DNA of 64,000 nucleotides, from the NCBI GenBank assembly GCA_027623235.1, contig JAQBVJ010000015.1, positions 17,186 through 81,185 on the forward strand, given 5' to 3'. Each line of letters begins with the position of its first letter. Position 1 is the first letter of the stretch. This DNA is from Planctomycetota bacterium. GTDB lineage: Bacteria > Planctomycetota > Planctomycetia > Planctomycetales > Planctomycetaceae. This document shows, one piece after another, positions 30,894 through 39,698 of this stretch. The position numbers were made by a program, and so were the translations under genes. Below the pieces are notes generated by a model. That model saw only the letters and a program-made list of their open reading frames with translations. It was not told where the DNA came from and made no database searches.

Positions 30894-30933
30894 AACCAGC
30901 ATCGACTCCATCCGGTTTGACGGATGCTGGTTT
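30894..30933. terminator. Hairpin between convergent genes, likely bidirectional terminator
   Basis: AACCAGCATC at 30894-30903 is complemented by GATGCTGGTT at 30923-30932, followed by more T on the plus side. An inner alternative hairpin CATCCG/CGGATG also exists. It lies 15 bases past the stop of the TPR-like gene and before the stop of the aspartoacylase-family gene. The T-tract is short, so the strength is uncertain. Confidence 0.6.
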
Positions 30934-31016
30934 CTCCGTTGTCTGAGCGGCCCGAAATCCTGGCAACAGCTCTCCCCGATTTGGGCGGAGGGTTCTCGAC
31001 GGCCTGCTGACGATTC

Positions 31017-31925
31017 TCACAACTCCGCGACGACTCCGACCGACTCGCCTTCGCGGACGCGTGGAAACGTTCGCAGCGTGATCACGATGCCTCCGTGCGG
31101 AGAACGGACTTCGTGCGGCGAGTGGCTCTCCAGGTCGTAGACCGTCCCGAGCAACCCGCCGCTCGAAATGACATCGCCGACTTCGACAGCGGTTTCAAAG
31201 TAGCCGGTCACGAGCGACGGATTGCAGACCTGCATGTGGCCCGAACCGGGTGTCGGGTCCTCGATGACATGCTCAACTCGACATTCCGGCAGCGGGCGAT
31301 CGAGCAGCCCGAGTTCGCGCATCACGTTGAGGCAGCCCGCGACGTAATCCTCGACACCCGATTCCGAACACGTCGCCGAGCCAAGATACTCGCAGTAAAT
31401 CGCCGGGACGCTGGCGTCGCGGGCAACCGACAGCGAGCGGCCATCCAGATCCCCCGCCGTCCCCCACACGACGGGCAGATTGAACGCTTTCGCCATGCGC
31501 CTTTGAACTTCGAGGATTCGCGAATCACGATGCATCGAGTAGCCGGCCAGCGGCGTGACCGAGTACTCCGTGCCTCCCGTGTGAAGGTCGATGTAGAAAT
31601 CCGCAGAGCGGATCAGCTCACTGAGTGCCGCCGCCTTCTGCTCCGTGACAGTGCCGTTCGAATCGCCTGGGCAGGTTCGCGCCAGGTCGAGGCCATCCTC
31701 GGCGCAGCGGTGACCGCGCAGAAAAGCCGCCTCATTGACGACCGGCACGAAGACGACTTCACCGCGAAACCCGGCTACGACTTTCGATTCGGATTCGAAG
31801 AGGGCAATGAGCCGACGAATTGCGGCGATCGGTTCAAACTCGTCACCGTGAACGCCGCCGGTGACAAGAAGGCGCGGGCCGGATTCAAGACCTGAAAAAT
31901 GAAACGTGCGGAGGGAGATGGTCAT
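31017..31925 (-). CDS. Succinylglutamate desuccinylase/aspartoacylase family metallopeptidase
   Basis: This 302-residue zinc carboxypeptidase-like enzyme has VTGGVHGDEFEPIAAIR with the His and Glu zinc ligands, VPVVNEAAFLRGHRC with the substrate Arg region, and DFYIDLHTGG, which supplies the third ligand. The C-terminal domain (RSPHGGIVITLRTFPRVREG) is the beta module seen in AstE/AspA-like members. It probably deacylates an amino acid or a lipid; members are diverse. It starts with ATG at 31923-31925, and I see no clear operon partner. Confidence 0.85.
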   Translation of the reverse strand: MTISLRTFHFSGLESGPRLLVTGGVHGDEFEPIAAIRRLIALFESESKVVAGFRGEVVFVPVVNEAAFLRGHRCAEDGLDLARTCPGDSNGTVTEQKAAALSELIRSADFYIDLHTGGTEYSVTPLAGYSMHRDSRILEVQRRMAKAFNLPVVWGTAGDLDGRSLSVARDASVPAIYCEYLGSATCSESGVEDYVAGCLNVMRELGLLDRPLPECRVEHVIEDPTPGSGHMQVCNPSLVTGYFETAVEVGDVISSGGLLGTVYDLESHSPHEVRSPHGGIVITLRTFPRVREGESVGVVAEL

Positions 31926-31948
31926 GAGCAGCCCGGATTTAGAGTCAG

Positions 31949-32093
31949 GTTAGCCACAAGAAGGCACAGAAATCACAAAAAGCTTGATGACGAATTCTGA
32001 ACTTGATGAAGTCCGAACTTCCAGCCGATGTGCTGGAGATTGAAGTGGCAAGCATCCCTTTGTTTTGTGCCGTTTGTGCCGTTTTGTGGCAAC
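31949..32093. repeat. Inverted repeat of A/C-rich 'GCCACAAAAGGCACA' type
   Basis: The left arm is TAGCCACAAGAAGGCACAGA then AATCACAAAA (to 31980). The right arm, inverted, is TTTTGTGCCGTTTGTGCCGT then TTTGTGGCAAC (32063-32093). The arms pair imperfectly with an 80-base spacer. It lies between the aspartoacylase-like gene's start and the SDR gene's stop. Its composition is unlike the flanking genes. It looks like a dispersed intergenic element. Confidence 0.7.
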
Positions 32094-32130
32094 TCATAGC
32101 ACACCTGAGAATGTAGTGGAGCGGTCGGCG

Positions 32131-32922
32131 TCACGATTTGCGGAGCGGGATCAATCCTTCGACGCGGCAGTCTTTAAATCGGAACAGTCCATCAACCGGC
32201 AGAACGGATCCGGTGATGTAGTCGGCATCGCAGGACGACAGAAACGTCGCGGCTTTGCCGATGTCTGCCGGCAGACCGAGGCGGCCCCACGGGAGTTTTT
32301 TCCCTTCCGCTTCGAAGGCCTCTTCGCTGAACGTCACGTGCTCGCCCGGCGTGTCGATCCAGCCCGGCTCGATCGCATTGACGTTGATCCGGTGAGGCGA
32401 CAGCTCAACGGCAATCGTCCTCATCATGTGGTTGAGGCCGGCCTTCGCGGCTCCGTACGCGACGCACAGGCCGATCGGCATTTCGGCCTGAACACTCGAA
32501 ATGAAAATGATCTTGCCCCCCTGCCCTCGCTCGACCATGTGCCGCGCGACGAGCTGGCTCATGTGAAACCCGGCGGTCAGTGTGCCGGCGATCGTCTTGT
32601 CGAATGACTCGGCGGGATAATCAAGGAACGCGCATCGCTGGCTGAAGGCCGGGTTGCTGACGAGGATGTCGATCTGCCCGGCGGCTTTTAACGCGGCTTT
32701 GAGAATTTGTTCGCACCCCACGCGGGAGAACGCGTCGCTTTCGACGGCGTGGCACACTCGGCCGAGATCCCGGATCTCCGCGGCTGTCGCGTCGAGATCA
32801 GGGCTTCCCGGGCGGTCGTTGATCACGACGTCCGCTCCCGCCCGCGCGAGCTCGATCGCGCAGCCTTTGCCGATGCCTCGCCCGGCTCCGGTGATGAGTG
32901 CCGTTTTTCCAGTCAGGTCCAT
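32131..32922 (-). CDS. Short-chain dehydrogenase/reductase
   Basis: This 263-residue classical SDR has the cofactor motif GAGRGIGKG (about 12-20), the NNAG-equivalent VSNPAF, catalytic Ser in FISSVQAEM and catalytic Tyr/Lys in AYGAAKAGL (YxxxK). It ends with YITGSVLPVDGLFR, the usual SDR tail. The fold and length fit glucose-1-dehydrogenase-like or 3-oxoacyl reductase-like SDRs; the substrate is unknown. ATG 32922 has AAGAGG five bases before it. It diverges from the malate/lactate dehydrogenase-like gene, 101 bases apart. Confidence 0.9.
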   Translation of the reverse strand: MDLTGKTALITGAGRGIGKGCAIELARAGADVVINDRPGSPDLDATAAEIRDLGRVCHAVESDAFSRVGCEQILKAALKAAGQIDILVSNPAFSQRCAFLDYPAESFDKTIAGTLTAGFHMSQLVARHMVERGQGGKIIFISSVQAEMPIGLCVAYGAAKAGLNHMMRTIAVELSPHRINVNAIEPGWIDTPGEHVTFSEEAFEAEGKKLPWGRLGLPADIGKAATFLSSCDADYITGSVLPVDGLFRFKDCRVEGLIPLRKS

Positions 32923-33023
32923 GATTGCCTCTTCGCATTAAAAGTCCGCATACTCTCCGCCCCGCATCGTGACGGCGACAGGCCGTTCAGTTCAACTCTC
33001 GCCCCCATTCCCACCGCTCGATC

Positions 33024-34142
33024 ATGACCACCGTCAATCACGACCACCTCCGCCAGTTCACGGTCGAAATTTTCGAAGCCTCGAACCTTTCAAAACAGGA
33101 CGCAGAATACGCGGCCGATGTCCTGTTATGGGCGAGCCTTCGCGGCGTCGACACGCACGGCATCCGCAATCTGAAACGCTACTACATCGACAGTGCGGCC
33201 GGAGTCGGGCGTCGCGACGGAGTCATCATTCCCGATGCGGAACTGACTGTTGACGAGGAATCGGCAACGAGCGCGGCGCTGAACGCGAATGGTGGACTCG
33301 GTCTTTCCGTGTCCGTTCACGCGATGAATGTTGCGATCAAGAAAGCGAGCCAGAGCGGCATCGGCATCGTCACCGTGCGGAACTCGACGCACTTCGGGCC
33401 GGCTGGCTACTTCGCTCACATGGCGACCCGGCACGACATGCTCGGCTTTGCGTCGACCGGCTATTTCTTTCCGCACGGTCAGGACAAAGGCGTTGTCCCG
33501 TACGGAGGCCTGCTGCCGATGCTCTCGACGAATCCGCTGGCGATGGCGTGTCCGGGCGGCGATCTGCCGGACTTTGTGCTCGACATGTCGACGTCGCTCG
33601 TCCCGGTCAACCGCGTCGAGATGCTCGAAGAGGATGGCAAACCGATTCCGCCCGGCTGGATTCGCGACAAAGACCACAACGTGACCGCCGACCCGCAAGC
33701 CGTCTGCAAGGTCGAGCCGCTGGGCGGAGCCGTCACCTATGGCGGGCACAAAGGCTACGGCCTGGCTCTCGCCGGATGGATCCTGACCGGGCTCCTGTCC
33801 GGAGCCTGGCGACGTGATCCGAAGCTAGGTCGAGTCCTCGGTTCGACTCCCGAACTGAAACATGGTTTCGCTCAGGAAGGCATCGGCCACTGCTTCGCGG
33901 CTGTGAGGCTCGACCAGTTCGGCGACCCGGCTTTGATCCGCAGCGGCCTTGACGCGATGACGCGATCGCTCAACGAGTCCCCCGCCGCGGACGGTTTCGA
34001 CCAGGTCTACATTCCGGGTCAGAAAGAAGTCGCCGTCGAAGCCGAACGGCGAGCCAACGGGATTCCGCTGTCAGGCTCTACGGTGACGGACCTGAAGAGC
34101 CTGTCTGAGGAATTCGGAATCCCGCTCGAGCTGTGCGATTAA
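33024..34142 (+). CDS. Ldh-family (malate/L-lactate/ureidoglycolate type) dehydrogenase
   Basis: This 372-residue protein belongs to the type-2 malate/lactate dehydrogenase family (YlbC/ComC/AllD), NAD(P)-dependent 2-hydroxyacid oxidoreductases unrelated to classical LDH. Landmarks are VLLWASLRGVDTHGIRNLKR with catalytic His, GIGIVTVRNSTHFGPAGYFA, TNPLAMACPGG, VTYGGHKGYGLALAGWILTG and QVYIPGQKEVAVEAERRANG. The start ATG is at 33024. Its divergent pairing with an SDR suggests sugar-acid or diol metabolism, but the substrate is not determinable. Confidence 0.9.
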   Translation: MTTVNHDHLRQFTVEIFEASNLSKQDAEYAADVLLWASLRGVDTHGIRNLKRYYIDSAAGVGRRDGVIIPDAELTVDEESATSAALNANGGLGLSVSVHAMNVAIKKASQSGIGIVTVRNSTHFGPAGYFAHMATRHDMLGFASTGYFFPHGQDKGVVPYGGLLPMLSTNPLAMACPGGDLPDFVLDMSTSLVPVNRVEMLEEDGKPIPPGWIRDKDHNVTADPQAVCKVEPLGGAVTYGGHKGYGLALAGWILTGLLSGAWRRDPKLGRVLGSTPELKHGFAQEGIGHCFAAVRLDQFGDPALIRSGLDAMTRSLNESPAADGFDQVYIPGQKEVAVEAERRANGIPLSGSTVTDLKSLSEEFGIPLELCD

Positions 34143-34263
34143 AAAACGCGTCCCACGAATTCCGGGTCGGCATTGCGGAACGGCGAGGCTCCTGCCAAGC
34201 CGTTGACCTTCCCGAACTTGCCCGCGAAAGACGAGACGCAGATCACCCCTACTTGTCCACACT

Positions 34264-34671
34264 TCATCCGTCCTGATCTGTGTCCATCCGCGGCTCATTC
34301 CGACCTTCACTTCCGTCCTCACCGTCGAGCAGCGCGAGCACGGGCCAGGCCTCTTCCACGTCGTATTCCTGAGGCTGGTTCTCGGCCGCCTCAGCGAATT
34401 CCCATTCGACTTCAAACTGCTCGCTGCGGATTTCTCGATACGCGCCCCACGCCGCCGCTCGGCCTTCGACATCGTACTTTGCGTCGGCCAGCGTCGATTC
34501 CTCGTCGCACCAGAGTTCGCGGTCGTACATCAACGCGCAGCCGTTGACGAAGAGGTCGACCTGGCGGTTCGGATAACCGTCGTCGGCAATCTCAAGAAAC
34601 CGCACGAACGAGCCCCACTCGGAGACTGGCGAATCGGCAACGGTCAGTTTGCTGGACTTGAGGTAAATCAT
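34264..34671 (-). CDS. Small acidic hypothetical protein, possibly DUF6881-like
   Basis: This 135-residue soluble protein has no signal peptide. The opening MIYLKSSKLTVADSPVSEW, then VRFLEIADDGYPNRQVDLFV and a C-terminal half ending REIRSEQFEVEWEFAEAAEN, loosely follow the pattern of DUF6881-type small proteins (an E-D-G-Y strand pair, then an EFE-W motif). The tail is strongly acidic. Family assignment is tentative. I chose ATG 34671 because GAGAG precedes it and the upstream extension to 34722 runs into a GTAG-like repeat remnant (34706). Confidence 0.6.
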   Translation of the reverse strand: MIYLKSSKLTVADSPVSEWGSFVRFLEIADDGYPNRQVDLFVNGCALMYDRELWCDEESTLADAKYDVEGRAAAWGAYREIRSEQFEVEWEFAEAAENQPQEYDVEEAWPVLALLDGEDGSEGRNEPRMDTDQDG

Positions 34672-34705
34672 GCTTCTCTCAGGTGACCTCAAAATGAAAA
34701 ACAAA

Positions 34706-34725
34706 GCAGGACGGACGCCCACGGG
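34706..34725. repeat. Solitary degenerate copy of the GGACGGACG repeat
   Basis: GCAGGACGGACGCCCACGGG matches the left arm of the repeat at 11278 (GTAGGACGGACGCCCACG) with one change in the foot (GCAG). No inverted partner is visible within 100 bases. It lies between the small acidic protein gene and the FGE gene. Confidence 0.6.
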
Positions 34726-34740
34726 ATTCGACGAGAGAAA

Positions 34741-35712
34741 TCACACGTCGGCTGCGCAGCGGAAGCCGACGTTGCTACCGGAACTGTCGGGAGTATTGCC
34801 GATCCGCGCCGAGGCACGATACCGGTTGCAGTAGGAATCGTGACAGAGATACGAGCCTCCGCGCTGCACTCGCTTCGTCCCGGACGGCGGGCCGACGGGA
34901 TTCCCGGTGAGGTCCGGCCTCAGTCGGTGGTAGTCCGCGCTGAACCAGTCCTGACACCACTCCCAGACATTGCCGACGACGTTGTAGAGGCCAAAGCCGT
35001 TGGGCTCGAACGAGTCCACGGGAGCGGTCCCTTTGTAGCCGTCCTGTCCGGTATCTTTCTTCGGGAAGTCGCCCTGAAAAATGTTGGCGAGGAATTTGCC
35101 CTTCCTGCGGACCGAATTGCCCCACGGATAAAGCTGCTGGTCGAGCCCGCCGCGCGCGGCAAACTCCCATTCCGCCTCTGTCGGCAGTCGCTTGCCGGCC
35201 CACTTTGCAAACTGAGCCGCGTCGTTCCAGGTCACGTGGACCACCGGATGATTCTCTTTTCCTTCAATCGTCGAGCCGGGTCCGAACGGTTCCTTCCAGA
35301 ACGCACCCGGCACGGCAAGCCACCACTCGAGCCCTGCCACTCCACGCGATTTCCGCAGTTCTTCGCGTTTTTTCTTTGTCAGGTGCAGATGGAAAACGAA
35401 CGACCAACTGTACCGCTCGGATTCGGTTGAGTAGCCGGTCGCGGCGACGAATCGAGCGAACTCGGCATTTGTCACGGCGAACGGGTCGATGCGGAACGGT
35501 CTGACGGTGACCTCGCGCACCGGGCTCTCGCCATCTTCGACCCACGCTTCCGGAGCGGTGCTGCCCATCCGGAAAACACCTCCGTCGATTTTCACCATGC
35601 GACCGTCATCGACCGCCGCATCGACCGTCACATCGGTCGCGTCCACGTTGACCGGCGTCAGCGTCACGTCTCTTTGCGCGGTGGGAGTGCAGCAGGATTT
35701 CTTCTCGGCCAT
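34741..35712 (-). CDS. Formylglycine-generating enzyme (sulfatase-modifying factor)
   Basis: This 323-residue enzyme oxidises the Cys of the CxPSR motif in sulfatases to formylglycine. It starts MVKIDGGVFRMGS (about 39-51), has PVVHVTWNDAAQFAKWAG and RLPTEAEWEFAARGG, and the active-site segment GGSYLCHDSYCNRYRASAR with Cys290 and Cys295. The spacing matches the catalytic Cys pair of human FGE (336/341), so it should be a true copper/oxygen-dependent FGE rather than a generic SUMF1-fold protein. There is no signal peptide, so modification occurs in the cytoplasm before export. ATG 35712 is used. The sulfatase at 28529 is a likely substrate. Confidence 0.93.
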   Translation of the reverse strand: MAEKKSCCTPTAQRDVTLTPVNVDATDVTVDAAVDDGRMVKIDGGVFRMGSTAPEAWVEDGESPVREVTVRPFRIDPFAVTNAEFARFVAATGYSTESERYSWSFVFHLHLTKKKREELRKSRGVAGLEWWLAVPGAFWKEPFGPGSTIEGKENHPVVHVTWNDAAQFAKWAGKRLPTEAEWEFAARGGLDQQLYPWGNSVRRKGKFLANIFQGDFPKKDTGQDGYKGTAPVDSFEPNGFGLYNVVGNVWEWCQDWFSADYHRLRPDLTGNPVGPPSGTKRVQRGGSYLCHDSYCNRYRASARIGNTPDSSGSNVGFRCAADV

Positions 35713-35826
35713 GTCTTCGCCGTGGTGCGTCAGTTCCGATTCCAGACAGACTCCAGCCGCCAGACGGATTCCAGCCGCCGAACTTTCAACGTGGGCACGA
35801 TGATCCGCGCGCCCCCTCAACGATCA

Positions 35827-36840
35827 TCAGTCGTATTTTGAGATCGTCGGTTCAGGCACTTCTCTGACAAGCCGTTCGATGATCGACTCGGCCGTGTAGC
35901 CCTCGGCCTGAGCCTGGAAGTTGGCTGAGATGCGGTGCCTCAACACCGGGATCGCGACTTTACGAATGTCGTCGATCGAAACGGTCGGCCGGGCATTCAT
36001 CGCGGCCATGGCCTTGCCACCTGCGATGAGATACTGCCCGGCACGCGGCCCGGCTCCCCAGTCGATCAGATCCTTGATGAACTTCGGACTGTCGTCGTTT
36101 TTCGGACGGGTCGCCCGCACCAGTCGCGCGACGTAGTTGATTGTCAGCGGAGCGATCTCGATCATATTGATCTGTTTCTGCAGATAGACGATCGATTTTG
36201 CAGTGAGGACTTTGCGGACTTCCGGCCTCTCGCCACGTGTCGTCGCCTCAAGAATCTGCTCTTCTTCCTTGAGCGACGGGTAATCGAGCATCACGTTGAA
36301 CATGAACCGGTCGAGCTGCGCCTCCGGCAGCGGGTACGTGCCTTCCTGCTCGATCGGGTTCTGTGTGGCGATGACGAAAAACGGATCTGGCAGGTCGTAG
36401 GTCGTCTGGCCGGCGGTGACTTCGTGCTCCTGCATGGACTGCAGCAGTGCGGCCTGTGTCTTCGGCGGCGTCCGGTTGATTTCGTCAGCGAGCAGGATGT
36501 TCGTAAAGACCGGCCCGTGGACGAAGCGGAACTCTCGCTTCCCGCCCTCGCCTTCATCCAGCACGTTCGTGCCGGTGATGTCGCTTGGCATGAGGTCCGG
36601 CGTGAACTGAATCCGCTTGAACTGAACGTCAAGAATCTTTGCGATCGTGCTGACGATCAGAGTCTTGGCCAACCCCGGCACACCGACCAGCAGGCAGTGC
36701 CCGCCCGTGAAAATTGCGGCGAGGATCTGATCGATGACGGCGTCCTGGCCGATGATGACCTTATGGAGCTCTTCGATCATGAGCTCACGATGCCGCTTGA
36801 ATTTCTCAAGAAAATCGTCGAAGTCGCGTTTGTCAGCCAC
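35827..36840 (-). CDS. MoxR-family AAA+ ATPase
   Basis: This 337-residue ATPase has GGHCLLVGVPGLAKTLIVST (Walker A as GVPGLAKT), LLADEINRTPPKTQAALLQS (Walker B and its helix) and NPIEQEGTYPLPEAQLDRFM (sensor region typical of MoxR). The C-terminal lid includes GAGPRAGQYLIAGGKAMAAM. MoxR ATPases are chaperone-like and usually sit next to DUF58 and VWA-domain genes. None is present here; the neighbours are FGE (downstream) and DinB (upstream). It starts with GTG at 36838-36840. Confidence 0.92.
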   Translation of the reverse strand: MADKRDFDDFLEKFKRHRELMIEELHKVIIGQDAVIDQILAAIFTGGHCLLVGVPGLAKTLIVSTIAKILDVQFKRIQFTPDLMPSDITGTNVLDEGEGGKREFRFVHGPVFTNILLADEINRTPPKTQAALLQSMQEHEVTAGQTTYDLPDPFFVIATQNPIEQEGTYPLPEAQLDRFMFNVMLDYPSLKEEEQILEATTRGERPEVRKVLTAKSIVYLQKQINMIEIAPLTINYVARLVRATRPKNDDSPKFIKDLIDWGAGPRAGQYLIAGGKAMAAMNARPTVSIDDIRKVAIPVLRHRISANFQAQAEGYTAESIIERLVREVPEPTISKYD

Positions 36841-36888
36841 GTGAGGTCCGTTCGTGTGCGTCGTTCGTCCCGGCGAAAAATGTATCCG

Positions 36889-37371
36889 TCACTTGTTTCG
36901 AAACAGGTTCAGCGTGATGTGAGCCTGCCCGTGATGGTGGGCTTCGTGCCACGAGATGATCTGAAGAGCCTTCTGCACTGTCCAGCCTCGCGGCTGCAGT
37001 CCTGCAGGAATTGTCTGCAGATCGTCGTCGCTGAGCGATCGCACCGTCTCCAGCAGATGCTCACGCGTCGCGGAAAGTGTCTCAACAATTTCATCGAGCG
37101 AAGGCACATTCGAATCCGGCTTGCTTTCTTTGCCGAATCTGGCAACGAGGTCCGCAAAACCGGCTTTGTTCTCAATCAGGCGTTCCTTTGCAAAGAGCTC
37201 TTCGGTCACGGCGATGTGTGTCAGTTGCCAGCCGATGTGAGCACGTCCGGCTCCGGGCTGCCACGAGATCGCCGCCTGCGGGTCGGACTCACCGCGAAGC
37301 TCGCCGATCAGCGCCAGAGTTCTTTCGCGGTTGATTTCCCAGACGGAAACGACGGCATCGATAAAAGTCAT
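36889..37371 (-). CDS. DinB-family protein
   Basis: This 160-residue protein has the four-helix DinB/YfiT fold pattern. His in GWQLTHIAVTEE (about 47-58) and the pair in IISWHEAHHHGQAHITLN near the C-terminus would form the metal site. DinB-like proteins include bacillithiol- and mycothiol-dependent transferases and proteins of unknown role; nothing here tells which. ATG 37371 follows GGAG by seven bases. It lies just upstream of the MoxR gene (48-base gap) and may be co-transcribed with it. Confidence 0.85.
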   Translation of the reverse strand: MTFIDAVVSVWEINRERTLALIGELRGESDPQAAISWQPGAGRAHIGWQLTHIAVTEELFAKERLIENKAGFADLVARFGKESKPDSNVPSLDEIVETLSATREHLLETVRSLSDDDLQTIPAGLQPRGWTVQKALQIISWHEAHHHGQAHITLNLFRNK

Positions 37372-37545
37372 GATTCAGCTCCACGTGCGTTTGCGATTTG
37401 ATGTCCAGCGGACTGGAGCGTTTCCGTTGTCGTGCCAGGAAACGCTTTTTGAATGAGCAGCCAGCCAGGACTGTCCGGCACGGCCTCTGCGTATCGCATC
37501 GTCAGGCAGGAACCGTGCCGAACACGATTGGCAGCCAGCCTGTGT

Positions 37546-39555
37546 CTACCGGCTGGCAGTTCGATTCAGTGGCAATTTCCACTCAGTATCAAAGTGCTCG
37601 GCCCAGACTGTTTCCTCGTCGAAGCCTGATCCGGCCTTCTGAAATTTCTGAACGGCAATGTCGCCCAGCTTCGGGAAGAGCCACGAATTGGACGCCCGGA
37701 AATCCAGCTCGTGCATCGTGTGGCCCGAGTTGATGACGACGTATTTCTGCGGGTTCAGCGGGTTGGGATAAATCATCGACAGCCCGTGCGTTTCCGCATC
37801 GAACTTCCGGCCGTTGACCACCATGCCCTCTTTCGTCCATTTCACAGGGAGCTTGGCGAGCACTCTGGCGAGAACAGAATTCGATCCGGGATCGCCAAAC
37901 AGGATCAGATTCTTTGCAGCAATGTCTTCCTCAGAGAGGTCTCGGTCCTTGACGACCGGCACCGAACCGCGGAGCCACTTGTCGAACTCCCGCTGAAATC
38001 GCTGCAGCGTAAAGTCAGACCAGTCCCGCTGAGCTTCCGACCACGGATCGCCGGTCCCGGTGACGACCACAAAGGCCGACATGAAGGCGTCATCGATCGG
38101 GCCCTGCAGGTCCTGCCGCTTGTGGAGTTCCGTGTTCTTGTCGAAGGCTCGCGATTCGTCATAGCTGAGGACTTTCCAGCCATCGTCGCCGAGCGTGTAG
38201 TAAACGTCCGGCAGAAGTTGGTCGGCTGCCGACGCCAGTGGAAGTCGGGCACCGTCGATGACAACCTCGGCGGCGACATCGCGAGCGATCTGCAGCGCGG
38301 CGGCATTCTTCGTCCGCAGAATGACAACACCGTTCTTTGTGATGCCACCTTCGACCGTCGTCTGTTCGAGGTGCTTCTGCTGTTCGGCAATCTTCAGCCA
38401 CTCACAGCGATTGTACTTCGGAGTCCACGTCGTAAAGCGGATCGACGTCGCCCCGGGATACCCTGATCGCCCGGCCTTCGATTTCTCCGCGTGAAACGCC
38501 ATGAACTCTTTGAAACTGTCCGGGTGAAACTTGTGGCCGACGCCCGGCCCGATCAACAGCTTCACCGGAACGTCGAGGCCTTTCGCCAGTTCGACCATGT
38601 CGGTGCTCGCGACAAGCTGGGCATCGTCCTCGCCACCGTACGTCACGAACGGAACGTTGTAGAGGTTCAGCGTGTAGTCGACGGAATCGTAAATGTGCAG
38701 AGCACTGTGCTGATGAGGCGGCCGCGGCTTGTCGGTCTGCTTTTGATATTTGTAGAAGTCGACAAAGCCGGCGCCGGGTCCGACCGATGACCACTTCGAC
38801 GGGTGATGCAGCCCGAGATGCCAGGCCCCCGCGCCGCCCATCGAGAAGCCCCACAGAGTCACTCGTCGATCGTCGATCCGGTAGCCGCGCCGGACATCGG
38901 CGATTGCCTCAAAGACGTCGGTCTCGCCACTCCAGCGGTAGGCGTTGTCCGTTCGGCCGAACACGTCGAGCTGAATCCAGTTCTGTCCCTCGACCGGCTT
39001 CTGCCCCGAGTGCTCTGCGAAGAATCGAACTTCGTTCCGAGTTCCGCCTCGCCCATGCAGCTTCACGTGCAGCGGCCAGCGGTGAGTCCGCTCAGCATCC
39101 GCGAACCCTTCAGGAAGAGAAACCGCGTACGGCTGCACCGAACCATCCACCTTCGATGTGTAAGCACGAATCGTCGAGCCCACCTGGTCGAACCACGGAG
39201 ACTTGCCGGCCGCCAGCAGCTTCGCCCGCGAAAGCCCCTCAGCAATTGCCGCGTCACAGTACTTGACGTAAGCCGTCGAGCCATTGCCGGCGCGAGGTTT
39301 GTAGAACTCGTTGTGCCGGATGCACCACTCGACCCCTTTGGCATAAATCGACACGTCGTCGATCAGCCGCTCATCGTGGTCACCCTGAGACAGAATCGCA
39401 ACTTGTTTCTGCAGCGTCGCCAGACCGTCGAGCAACCGCGGCTCGTCTTCTTTCGGTACCGGATCAAACTGTTCCGGCGTCTGAATTCCGGTTTGGCCGA
39501 AAGCCGGAAGGCAACTGGTGGCAAGCAGGACAGCGACAACAGATCGGATCAACAT
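37546..39555 (-). CDS. Secreted alpha/beta-hydrolase (prolyl-oligopeptidase-like) with long C-terminal region
   Basis: This 669-residue exported protein has a signal peptide (LIRSVVAVLLATSCLPAFG). An N-terminal helical part (about 25-130) precedes the hydrolase domain, with nucleophile elbow LWGFSMGGAGAWHL (about 255) and catalytic His in GPGVGHKFHPDSF. After the hydrolase there are about 280 residues (from TSIRFTTWTPKYNRC) not seen in simple esterases, ending in a region with VVINSGHTMHELDF. It may be a peptidase or polysaccharide esterase. ATG 39555 has GAGAG before it; the upstream extension comes from a tandem repeat and is rejected. Confidence 0.82.
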   Translation of the reverse strand: MLIRSVVAVLLATSCLPAFGQTGIQTPEQFDPVPKEDEPRLLDGLATLQKQVAILSQGDHDERLIDDVSIYAKGVEWCIRHNEFYKPRAGNGSTAYVKYCDAAIAEGLSRAKLLAAGKSPWFDQVGSTIRAYTSKVDGSVQPYAVSLPEGFADAERTHRWPLHVKLHGRGGTRNEVRFFAEHSGQKPVEGQNWIQLDVFGRTDNAYRWSGETDVFEAIADVRRGYRIDDRRVTLWGFSMGGAGAWHLGLHHPSKWSSVGPGAGFVDFYKYQKQTDKPRPPHQHSALHIYDSVDYTLNLYNVPFVTYGGEDDAQLVASTDMVELAKGLDVPVKLLIGPGVGHKFHPDSFKEFMAFHAEKSKAGRSGYPGATSIRFTTWTPKYNRCEWLKIAEQQKHLEQTTVEGGITKNGVVILRTKNAAALQIARDVAAEVVIDGARLPLASAADQLLPDVYYTLGDDGWKVLSYDESRAFDKNTELHKRQDLQGPIDDAFMSAFVVVTGTGDPWSEAQRDWSDFTLQRFQREFDKWLRGSVPVVKDRDLSEEDIAAKNLILFGDPGSNSVLARVLAKLPVKWTKEGMVVNGRKFDAETHGLSMIYPNPLNPQKYVVINSGHTMHELDFRASNSWLFPKLGDIAVQKFQKAGSGFDEETVWAEHFDTEWKLPLNRTASR

Positions 39556-39593
39556 GGGAAGCTCTCTTACCTGGAAAATGGTGTCAGACGCCG

Positions 39594-39651
39594 CCGCAAA
39601 GCCGCACAGCCGCACAGACGCAAAGCCGCACAGACGCGAAGTCACGCAAAG
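39594..39651. repeat. Short tandem repeat of GCAAAGCCGCACAGAC units
   Basis: Units resembling GCAAAGCCGCACAGACGC recur two to three times with partial copies (39594-39651), near the hisD stop. The motif family TTTGCGTCTCCGCGCCTTTG also appears at 39670 (CGCCTTTGCGTC) and at 55828 (TTTGCGTCTCCGCGCCTTCG), so it is a dispersed intergenic word. The repeat creates false reading frames such as CGFASVRLCGF upstream of the esterase gene. Confidence 0.75.
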
Positions 39652-39698
39652 ATCAGAAATCCATTTCACTTCACGCCTTTGCGTCAGATTCAGGAAAG

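Noticed and set aside
33836..33860. tRNA-like T-arm (GGTTCGACTCCCG) at about 33840
   Set aside because: It lies inside the intact dehydrogenase gene, and no acceptor, D- or anticodon stem can be paired around it.
35935..37401. Long 488-codon plus-strand open frame
   Set aside because: It is antisense to the MoxR and DinB genes, is Arg-rich without domain pattern, and has no ribosome binding site; it is a codon-bias shadow.
39594..39651. Tandem repeat near the hisD end considered as CRISPR
   Set aside because: Units are about 16-18 bases, directly adjacent without spacers.
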